From positions 12,314,706 through 12,378,705 of the forward strand of contig NC_088296.1 in the NCBI RefSeq assembly GCF_032854445.1: 64,000 nucleotides of DNA. The letters are read 5' to 3'. Positions 51,401 to 63,400 of this stretch are shown here, piece by piece (position 1 is the stretch's first letter; every line of letters begins with the position of its first letter). The notes under the pieces were generated by a model. It worked only from the letters and a program-made list of their open reading frames with translations. It made no database searches and was not told where the DNA came from. The stretch is from Liolophura sinensis (lineage: Eukaryota; Mollusca; Polyplacophora; Chitonida; Chitonidae). Made by a program: the position numbers and the translations under genes.

Positions 51401-54400
51401 AGGTTATAAATTTATATTTCGTTATATTTCTTTTGATATAAAGTAATTTTGAATATAAAGTGTACTAAAAAATGCCATGGCCAAGTTATTAACATTTATG
51501 TATCTAATCATAATTGACTTATAATTTGCATGGCTCTACTTATCTTTGAGTCTTGGACTTTGGATCTTTTTCTACTGACAAGTTGCAACATTGTTTTTTG
51601 CTCTATTTTCTTAATGATGCTGTGAAAAGGTTTTTGTTTTGAGAGGCTGTGATTTTTTTCTTGGAACGAAAATGTTCTCCGTGCTGTTGCTGTAATGGTA
51701 CCTCATTCTCTTTACACGTCTTCATTTGTGTTTTCTTTTGCTTTGGTATTATTAAGTTTTGCTTTTTCTTCATTTTTCCCCCCTTTTCTGTTTTTCTCCC
51801 TTGTCTTTGCTGTTGCGTTACCCTCCCCCCGGCCCTTTGCAGACGTACCCTTGCCCCAGGCCCTCTCTCTGACATCACCACGCCCACTTCATCCAGGAGG
51901 ACGAAACGTAAACGTCGACAACCTCCCTCAAGGCCCCACCAACCTCCAGGCGGCACTGATTTCTACGGGCTTTGTCACGTTGCTATGGCGACAGCCCGAG
52001 AAATTGTACGAGGGAGAGGAACCGGTGACGATGTACTCGGTCTTCTGGAAAGAGAAAGGATCTGATAGGTAGGATCATGGCTGTGAGAATGTAGAGATTT
52101 GGAACCAGACTGTATTTATTCTAAAATATCTTCCACTGTGTGGCTCATTTTGTCCGATTCTCATTGTTCCGGGGATCCTAGGAACGTGTTTTGGTAAGGC
52201 AGGACGATATCCTCCTGGTTTCAGCAGCAAAAGCAATCCTTTATACCATTACCATTATTTGCTTCAAAAATGTACTGTTTAAGACAGATTTTCAGGGCAA
52301 ATGCAGTAAGGTTGCATAGTAACTGTTTAAAATAACTAACAACTTTCACGGCTGGTTGAAGTGTTTGTCTTTCAGTCACTAGGTCCAGTCACAACAGACG
52401 GTTTTCAAATTACTTCTCACATGTTGCATTTCATGATTGATCTGGTACACAATGGCCCAGGGTATACTGACACAAACTTGGGGGCCAGGGCTCTTATTGT
52501 AATCACACGATATAATTTATTTCTCTCTTCTCAGGGAGCGTGTTATGAACACAACAATTTTGGAGGCGAACATTCAACATTTGAAGCCGGATACAGAGTA
52601 CGTGTTCCGTGTGGTCTCGTACAACAAAGTGGGGCCGAGTCGCGACTTTGTCAGACTGACCGTCCGTACGGAGCCGGAAGGTACGATCAAGTTTGCATTC
52701 TCAAAAATTAAATTTTTCTCTGCTAGTCAGTTATTATGAAACTTGTAGAGCTATGGGTTATGATTGTCTTTTCTTGCTATGGAACAGTGATAGCTGTCCC
52801 ACATAGCTATAAGGTATATCTAGCGTCCAGCTCATGCTGGCTTCCTCTCCGGCGGTATGTGGGAAGGTCTGTCAGCAACCTGCATATGGTTGTGGGTTTC
52901 TGCCGGGCTCTGCCTGGTTTCCTCCTACCATAATGCTGGCCGCCGTCGTATAAGTGAAATATTCTTGAGTACAGCGTAAAACACCAATCAAATAAATAAA
53001 TATATCTAGCACTTAAGCAAGATTGAGGTTTAAGTCTCAGAGATTGAGGAAAGCTAAGGGTGAGTTAGTTACTTGCTACTGAAAATGTTTGAGCTGGACA
53101 ACTGAAAACATTTTTTTTATTATTATTAACCAAGATGTCATATGTATCATTCATGGGTGTACCGATATAGCACAATATTGGTGAGAATAAAGCTCCACAG
53201 AGCTTGGTGTATCCTAACGGAGTTTTTAATTAGTAATGGTGGGGGTAATGGCAAATCATATACACGTAGTATAGATTTCTTTTTTTAATCTTTTAAGAAT
53301 TATGACATGATCCTTATTTGGTGCTGAGCAAACACGAAATAATAAGCATCTATTGCAGGAGTTAAGATTTAGCTTTGATATAAACAGAGGTGTACATGTA
53401 AGACTCCTGATTGGTGTTGATAATTTATTCTGTTCCCGAGGCTTGGACATACTTGAAATGAGTAGTACAGTAAGTTAATAACTTCTATAGAATGGCATAT
53501 TTAAATTAAAGACATCTCCAGGTATTGGAATGGTGTACATCATCAATTTGTGGAACGGTAGAGTGTACTGAATTCTTTTTTGTGTGATCAGTTACACGTG
53601 TGCCACTCTACTGCCCAAAGACACCAGATATTTAACCTAGACCATGTGGGTGTTTGTCAGGCTAACCCCAACTGCCATTGTCCACCTTAGTTTTTATGCC
53701 CATTTTACTGACCTCCTTTGTGTACATGTAGGTGAGATAATCAATGGTACCACAGAAGCACAAATCAAAACAAAAATAGAACATATTTGGAAATTGAATT
53801 TTTCATACATTAAACCATGTTGTAGCAGTATTTTGTTTTCCATGTTTCCAATTTGCTGGCGGAAAAGATGTATTAAAGTTGGTTTTGCTTTCTGTTCAGT
53901 TTTTGTCCCAGATCCGCCTACAAATGTCCGTGCGACAACTCTGTCAGCGGATTCCATCAAAGTGGAATGGGATCCACCCAAAGAAGAGAACGGAAACATT
54001 ATCCAGTACGAGTTGATTTATTATGAAGTCGGGGCCAATGGCGAGCACGAAGTCACTGTCGATGGGTTTTCAAAAACTTTAACCAACCTGAAGGCATTCA
54101 CGGAATACAGTTTCCGTGTTGTAGCTCATAACCAGAATGGACCGGGCCGAAGCACGGAAGAGTTTGTCGCCAGGACGTATTCCGATCGGCCGAGCGCTGA
54201 ACCGCAGAATGTCACGTTAGAAGTTTCTAGTACAACGGTGAGTAGACGAGAATTTGAGAGAGGACGAAAATATTCTCCGCAGGAAAATCCACGACTTTGT
54301 AGATTGTATTCTTTCCTATCCGAGAGAACATAAATGAATGTACATGTACTTGGCTGTTAAGTTAATTAAATATATTATAAATGTTTTCCATTACCTTTAA

Positions 54401-57400
54401 AGCCTACTTGTCATGTACATTATTTGACTCAAAGCAAACACATTTAGAGGCTAAGAAAAGTCACAATGTACATTGTTTCAGTAGGCCGTATCATTTTACC
54501 TCCCAAACAAACCAAAGGTCTGCCAGCAACCTGCAGATGGTCGTGGGTTTTCCCCGGGCTGTGCCTGGTTTCCACCCACCATAATGCTGGTCGCCGTCGT
54601 ATAAGTGAAAAATTCTTGAGTACCTCGTTGGAGTAACACCTATCAAATAAATAAATAAATAAATAAATAAATCCAAATAAACCTTGAAACATCAGCAAAA
54701 ATAAGTGGATTTAAGACGAGTTTAGTATTTAAATTTGTAGATTTGTAGATACATGAATGTTGAGGATTTGTGTTTGACCAAACTTACTCAGGTATTAAGA
54801 CATTTTATACTTCGTTAATTGTACAGAGTATAATTGTCCGTTGGGAACCTCCGCCAAAAGATCAGCAGAACGGCTTCATCACCGGTTACAAGATTCGCTA
54901 CAAGAAAAAAGGTGGTAATAGTGAGATAGCTACGCCAGACAAGAACCGCCGCGCTTTCGCACTGACTGGACTGGAGAGGAACACGGAGTATCATGTACGA
55001 CTAACAGCACTGACCGTCAACGGAAGTGGCCCTGCCACTGATTGGCTGACAGCTACAACTTTGCGGGATGACCTAGATGGTGAGGACGAGTTTCAGAACT
55101 GTGACAAGCATCTCTTTATGGTTCTTTGTCTGTCTGTGTGTCAAATTTGACAGATTGTATCATTTACATGTAACGTAGGCCATTCACTTAACTATGGGCC
55201 TGACTGCAAGACATTATCGAATTTTGTGACGGCAAACTTTTAATGTTAAAATCTTAAAAAGTTAACCGGGCCCTGTTGAAGTGAAGTGTTTATTTAATGT
55301 AAATTATGGACAAATTTAATAATCCAGGATATCATTTATTTTGATAAGAGAAGAATTTATGAACAACCTTTAAAGACACAGATACATTTTTTTCCCTAAA
55401 TTTAGAATCCAGAGTTCCTGGCCCTCCAACTCGGTTGCGACTACAGCCAATGAGCAACTCCATCATCGTGAGATGGGAGCCACCCATAGAAATGGGCATT
55501 GCGGTCAAAGGTTATATCCTTGGTTACGGAATTGGCATCCCGGATGTGTACCTTCAGGTACTTGATGCCCGACAGCTTCATTACAGGATTGAGAATCTGA
55601 GTAAGTATTAAAACCTGAACTGGGCATAGAGAAAGTCATTAGCATTATAAAAATGTGGAAATCTGGAAAAATAATCTGGACTGAAAATTTGTTTTAAGGT
55701 TTTCTCTACAAAAATGAAATGAGAAGTGAGGATGATTAATTTTTTGAACGTTTTGACATAATGCTGTTTTTAAGACTTTGTGCCATTTATTTTTGTAATA
55801 ATTAAGTTTTTTAAAGCACTAACAGTCAGCCCTGCCAATGTAGTAGCATACATATAACATTACAATATGTCATTGGTCAAATTGCATTCAAACTGCTCAC
55901 ACATAGATATGTGCAGAAAAATGCTGGTTTCTTCAACAGGTTCGGATCTTCCTAATTTCTCTTTTTTCTTCTTTTTTCTCCATCTTAGGACCAGCGTCAG
56001 AATATGTGATCAGCTTAAAGGCTTACAATGACAAGGGTCACGGCTTTAAGAAACTCGAAACAGCATTGACTCGGGAGGAGCCCAGTAAGTGTATGTCATC
56101 AACTTTTGCTTCTCTTCTTTAGTTCTGATCAGTTTTATTTATTGATTTTCATACTATTCACAACAAACTATCAATCAACAATCTAGATTCAAAAAGTCAC
56201 AACTACTCTCCGGTATTAATTTAACCTGTGTAAATTTACACAAACCTACGTATAAAAAAAAAAAACTTACGCATAAAATATACTCGTAATGAATTTCATT
56301 TCGTAATCAGAAACATGGCTTATAGGAATTCAGATTGGAACTTGAAAACCCCTCAGGCATCATACAAGTAGAAATCATTATGATGCGACAGAAAAAATGT
56401 TGAAAGCAAGAATAAAGCCTAAGCATGCAACTAAAGCAGACCTGAGCTCATACTTACGAAGCAACTTAAGTCATAAATTGCTTATAACGCCAAACTCAGA
56501 ACAGGAACGATTTCAAATTTTGTTTAGTACATTATTTTAGAGGAAAGAATCAGTGTCCAAAGTTTATTTTTTTTATTGTGGCTGTGTTAGAATTTGTAAA
56601 TTATCTTGTAAGTCTTAAGATGTGTGAGCCCTGATGAATAAGTGGACATTTATTTGATTTATTTGATTGGTGTTTTACGCCGTACTCAAGAATATTTCAC
56701 TCATATGACGGTAGTCAGCATTATGGTGGGTGGAAACCGGGCAGAGCCCGGAGGAAACCCACAACCATCCGCAGGTTGTCGACAGACCATCCACAGGTTG
56801 CCGACAGACCATCCACAGGTTGCTGACTGACCTTCCCACTTACGGCCGGAGAGGAAGCAATAAGTGGACATAGTCATTTATAATTTGACAGTTTCTGTGC
56901 ATGCATGCACATATTTGTATAGAAGGCATGAGAGAAGAAAAATTACGAATAAGGAGCAAAACAATGTACCTTTAATCGTAAACAAAGTCTTCAGATGAAC
57001 CGTTACAGTTTAAAAGGTTGCAAAGGTGAAGAACGTTTGAAACAGCCACTGTCAATGTAACGTGCAAATAACTTAACAACATTCTACCATTGCAAGAAAG
57101 CAATGTCATACTCTTGGAAAAACAAACAGTTCTTACAATACATTATTCTTTAGCATTAATTACATTAATTTTCTCATTAATTAATTGTCGCAGATGTTTT
57201 AAGTTTGGCTGAAGATTCATTGTGGTTTATACTTTTATTGCCAGTGGTGAATCGTTGGTGATAGTATCTGTCTCTTGTCTGAAATGTGTACTTTGGCCGT
57301 AATGTGTCCGCCATGTTTTGTGGAGCCGAATATCTTCTGTTAGTTCAAACTTATATTCAGTTCTACATGTGTATATGTTTTATAACCGTGCTACGCTTTA

Positions 57401-60400
57401 TTCTGAGCAAATGTGGCTTGTAAATGTCTGTGTCTTTATTGTGTAAAATGAGTTAACATTTGGAGGTCTTAATTCATTCTGTTCGAAAGAAAAGTAAATT
57501 TGTAAATGTATAAATAAATTTTATTAAATGAATGATTATGGCTTTATTATGCGATATTAAGAATATTTTCAAAAATGTCCTGGCAATGTATGAATGAAAG
57601 CGAAAGATGAAAATTACTGTATATGATTTCATATTTCATATTTTCAGTGAAAACTGGCAAAAAAAAAAGACTTAAATGTTTGTGCTTATCCGTCTGTCTG
57701 CATGTTTTGTTACCATGTTCTGTTTTAGCACCTGAACCAGCGACTCCCATGATCCCACCTGTGGGATTGAAGGCAATCGTTCTGTCTGCCAAAACAATTG
57801 TCCTCACATGGACGGATTCGACCCTCGGGAAAAGCCAACGAATCAACGACAACAGATATTATACCATACGCTACACTTCCATTCCCAACAAGAACAACCG
57901 ATATCGCTATAGCAACAGTACAGATCTGAATATTCACATCGATGATCTGAAGCCAAACACCCAGTATGAATTCTCGGCCAAGGTTATCAAAGGTCGTCGA
58001 CAGAGCACCTGGAGTCTGAGCGTGTTCAATAAGACGTTTGAATCAGGTGAGTGCAATTATTACCGAAACAAAAGATTACTTTCAACTTCGAATATATGAG
58101 GTACATGTATTCCTTATTGCAAATAAGATGCTTTCCATTCGTGTTTCTCATGGAAATAAAACATTCTGATTCCTTCTAGAGGCAATCCCTGTGGAAGTCA
58201 GACATTGTTTGTGGAAGTCAGACATTCCTTGTGGAAGTCAGACAATCCTTGTGGAAGTCAGACAATCCTTATTGAAGTCAGACATTGTTTGTGGACGTCA
58301 GACAATCCTTGTTGAAGTCATACAATCCTTGTGGAAGTCGGACAATCCTTGTGGAAGTCAGACATTCCTTGTGGAAGTCTGACAATCCTTGTGGAAGTCA
58401 GACAATCCTTATTGAAGTCAGACTTTGTTTGTGGAAGTCAGACAATCCTTATTGAAGTCAGACTTTGTTTGTGGAAGTCAGACAATCGTTGTTAAAGTCA
58501 TACAATCCTTGTGGAAGTCAGACATTCCTTGTGGAAGTCAGACAATCCTTGTGGAAGTCAGACATTCCTTGTGGAAGTCAGACATTCCATGTGGAAGTCA
58601 GACAATCCTTGTGGAAGTCAGACATTCCATGTGGAAGTCAGACATTCCATGTGGAAGTCAGACATTCCATGTGGAATGAGACAGTTTGCTGTGTAGAATT
58701 ACACATAACATAAAATCAGACTTTTCCTCTAGAAATAAGAGATATATTTACAGAACCATTGTCAGCAATGTGTTGCATCGAAATATCAAGGAGAATCTGA
58801 TGAAGATAATTGTGGAAAATCTGTTCTGACTTAAGAACAATATTGTTATTAGTTTTTGTTGGTTAAACTTTTAGTCAGGATTTTGAATTTGTGTGACATT
58901 CTAATTCTCTTAATTAACTTGGCACACAATTTTTTTCACCAAACAAGATAATTTTCTTACAAAGGAAAGATACATTTTCCAATCTTTGTCACATGTGGAA
59001 TGATAACTGTATTCTTGGGTTCTCCTGTTCAGCTCCTGGATCTATCGCAAGGGATTTAACTCCTGTTCCAGTGGAGGGAAATCCGATGGCTGTTACGCTA
59101 AACTGGCAACCTCCCCAACGGCCAAATGGGCAAATTATTGGTGGGTATTTTATGCAGCACCAAATTTGTGCTAAGTTCTGTAGTCCCCAAGACCTGTTAA
59201 TGTCAAACATTTGTGGTGGTTTATTTGTGAAGATTCAAGGTCTAAAAAGTTTCTTTCAGGCAAAAAATGTGGAAGTTCAACGATGCCTTGACAAGGGTCC
59301 AGTTCTACAAAGCCATTTCTGATTTTATAAAGTTAAAACTTTGTTATATTACTTTTTGAAATTGAAAGTTTAAATTTTTAAACATTTTTTAAAATATTTA
59401 AATTGTGGACAGAATGTAATATCTAAGGCACAAATATAAGCTCTAAAATTGTGCTTAAAATTTCAGTAATGGCATGAGAAATTACCATTGTATATGCATT
59501 GCTTTAAAAATAAAATTAAATGCACCAGTTTCATTCATGAGAGTTTCATTTGTTTTGTCAGGTTACTTGGTGCTGTATACCACAGACTCCAGCCAAGGGG
59601 ATAGAAACTGGGTTGTTGAAGATGTCCTTGGAGATGACCTTTCCACGACGATTAATGACCTTACCCCAGATACAACCTATTATTTCAAAGTTCAACCAAG
59701 AAACAATAAGGGATATGGGCCAATGTCACCCACTGTTATATACAGAACTCCTAAAGGTTTGTATGTTACAGGGTCACTGATAGGCTGTTGCTATTAGACT
59801 GAAAACATGAGATGTTTGATATCTGCATACATGTAGGCCTCCTACATTGTAGTACGTCTCGATTTGTTAAACTTGTTTGGGAGAATTATTTCATTTGTAT
59901 GTTTACTAACCATTGCTTTAATCGTTCAACCCTTCAAACTTGTACAACCTTTCATACTTGTACAACCCTTCATACTTTTACAACCTTTCATACTTGTACA
60001 ACCCTTTATACTTATGCAACCTTTCATACTTGTACAACCCTTCATACTTGTACAACCCTTCATACTTGTACAACCCGTCATACAAAACACAGTCCTTGTC
60101 AATTGCAGCTAACGATGCTGTGATTTACAAAAAGATTGAAGGATGTGGAAGACAACTGTGATGTGGCTATAATGTAGCAGTTAACAGATAATCGTAAACG
60201 TAAAAATGTGAACAGTTAGAATGTAGCAGTTAACAGATAATGATAAACGTAAAAATGTGAACAGTTAGAATGTAGCAGTTAACAGATAATGATAAACGTA
60301 AAAATGTGAACAGTTAGAATGTAGCAGTTAACAGATAATGATAAACGTAAAAATGTGAACAGTTAGAATGTAGCAGTTAACAGATAATGATAAACGTAAA

Positions 60401-63400
60401 AATGTGAACAGTTAGAATGTAGCAGCTAACAGATAATGATAAACGTACAAATCTGAACAGTTAGAATGTAGCAGCTAACAGATGATGATAAACGTAAAAA
60501 TGTGAACAGTTAGAATGTAGCAGTTAACAAATAATCATAAACGTAAAAATGTGGACAGTTAGAATGTAGCAGTTAACAAATAATGATAAACGTAAAAATG
60601 TGAACAGTTAGAATGTAGCAGTTAACAGATAATGATAAACGTACAAATCTGAACAGTTAGAATGTAGCAGTTAACAGATAATGATAAACGTAAAAATGTG
60701 AACAGTTAGAATGTAGCAGTTAACAGATGATGATAAACGTAAAAATGTGAACAGTTAGAATGTAGCAGTTAACAAATAATCATAAACGTAAAAATGTGAA
60801 CAGTTAGAATGTAGCAGTTAACAAATAATGATAAACGTAAAAATGTGAACAGTTAGAATGTAGCAGTTAACAGATAATGATAAACGTACAAATCTGAACA
60901 GTTAGAATGTAGCAGCTAACAGATATGATAAAACGTAAAAATGTGAACAGTTAGAATGTAGCAGTTAACAGATGATGATAAACGTAAAAATGTGAACAGT
61001 TAGAATGTAGCAGTTAACAAATGATGATAAACGTAAAAATGTGAACAGTTAGAATGTAGCAGTTAACAGATAATGATAAACGTAAAAATGTGAACAGTTA
61101 GAATGTAGCAGTTAACAGATAATGATAAACGTAAAAATGTGAACAGTTAGAATGTAGCAGTTAACAGATGATGATAAACGTAAAAATGTGAACAGTTAGA
61201 ATGTAGCAGTTAACAGATAATGATAAACGTAAAAATGTGAACAGTTAGAATGTAGCAGTTAACAGATAATGATAAACGTAAAAATGTGAACAGTTAGAAT
61301 GTAACAGTTAACAGATAATGATAAACGTAAAAAATGTGAACAGTTAGAATGTAGCAGTTAACAGATGATGATAAACGTAAAAATGTGAACAGTTAGAATG
61401 TAGCAGTTAACAGATGATGATAAACGTACAAATCTGAACAGTTAGAATGTAGCAGTTAACAGATAATGATAAACGTACAAATCTGAACAGTTAGAATATT
61501 TAGACAATGGGTCATTTTCCCCTTGCCTAAGTGCGTGGGTTTGTTCCGCCAAATAGCATTGCTGAAACACGGTCCGCAAAACCTTCGGCAGAAGTTCTCA
61601 GTAATGACATTAATCCAGGCCGGGGTCAATCGGTGCACAGCAGGAAACGTGCTGGAACCCAACTGAAAGCAGATTAAATGTAGTTATTCTGTTGGTTGTT
61701 CAGATAATCGCGATGTATGAGTCAGATATTTGATTGGACAAACCATTTCCATAGACAAACCATCTTCCTCAAAACATGCTGTGTAAATTCTGGATTTGAT
61801 TCCCCAACCGAAAGGGTCTGGTACCAAGGTGTCTCTTCACTATCATGGTTTGCAAATCTAAGGGGCTGTCTGTAAATATCGCAAAATGTGTCATTAGTGT
61901 TGATGGTAATTGAATGAAAGCCGTGTTTGACGTGGCTCGTTATTACAGTATATAACGTAATGAAAGACGTAATTTGGTGATGACCCCTAAAGCAGAAGGT
62001 TTGTTCCTCTTAAGGGTTAAATCAGTAGGCAGCAAATTATCATAGGGGATACAAACGCTATATTGTTGCCTGTCTGTGTGAAATTTTGCTTTATTTATCA
62101 GAATTGTTAAATTGTCTCCTAGTCCAGTCTACAAACTCTGTCCCTTTAACATAGACTGGCCTAAGCTATTTAACCCTTTGCTCTCCTTTTATTCCTTTAA
62201 ACATGTGTTTATTTCATTCCAGTTTTTATGATTGCTCATTGTTAAATTCAGTGAGGTGCTTGGGATATTTTGCATGTACCAAATACCATAGTTTACGGTT
62301 TTCTTGTTTTTTTGTTTGTTTTTTTTTTTCATATTTCCAGAAACCATCAAATTGTTTAATATGTGTACTATCTTATTTCCAGAAACCATCAAATTGTTTA
62401 ATATGTGTACTATCTTAATTCCAGAAACCATCAAATTGTTTAATATGTGTACTATCTTATTTCCAGAAACAGTTGATATGAGATCATAGCTGAATCAGTC
62501 ATTTTTCTGATCATCTTGTAGAAACTGTGATGATATTTTGTCTTAAAAATGTGCTTAAAAATACACGTAGGATAGAAATCAGGTAAAAAGTCAGGAAACT
62601 CCGTAACTGTATCCAGCGCAGAGTGGTAGCTTTAGCTATGTGTACACTGATTTACAAGAAACTCCTGTGGTTATGTACAGGAGAAAGATAAAATGTCAGG
62701 TATTTATTTATTTGATTGATGTTTTATGCTGTACCCAAGAATATTTCACTTATACGACGGCGGCCAAAATTGTCAGGTATACATAGTATGAAATCATTAC
62801 AAAAGTGCTAACTGTTTTCACTGTTTAGTGGTAACAGTAATTATACTGAAAGAAAACTGTTTGCTATTTTGTTCAGCGGACGGCACGGGAGGTGGGCAAA
62901 TTGAGACTCCAGGGCGGGGCAACTTCTTCCCTCCCAATGACAGAGTACCTAGCTCCAGTGCTGAGGGTAAGCAGAATGTCTTATAGAAATACAACCACAC
63001 ACCTTACATCCCCTGGGTCAGAGCTTGATATTAACGCTGAAGATGGGGATTTTGGTCAGGCCAGTGGAATTACATAAGAACTCGTCCCACTGAACAGCCA
63101 TTTATCAACATTAATTCATTTCCCTGGGACACAAATTCATAACAAATCAACTAAAATATGTCTTCTTTTATTAGTAGATGCTGTAGATTTGAAAGAAAAC
63201 AATCATGCTTTGTTTATTTACTGTAGGATCAGTTAATATTGAGTTGATCTCAAAGCATGTTTTTGTTATAATTTTGATCCCTGAAGGTCAGCTTTTTGGG
63301 GGTTATTTTATGCAGATTTTATGAACTAGTGTAAGTCCAAGAAAGCATAGATTGGAGAATTTAGGGACAAATCATCATTTTGATTTTTGGTTTTGTAACT

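Noticed and set aside
53644-53899. Upstream extension of the FN2 exon
   Set aside because: The frame is open but the text has no domain and the acceptor at 53899 is good and keeps phase with FN1.
58181-61497. Possible CRISPR-like arrays (regular repeats)
   Set aside because: Units are head-to-tail with no unique spacers and no associated genes; these are eukaryotic minisatellites in introns.
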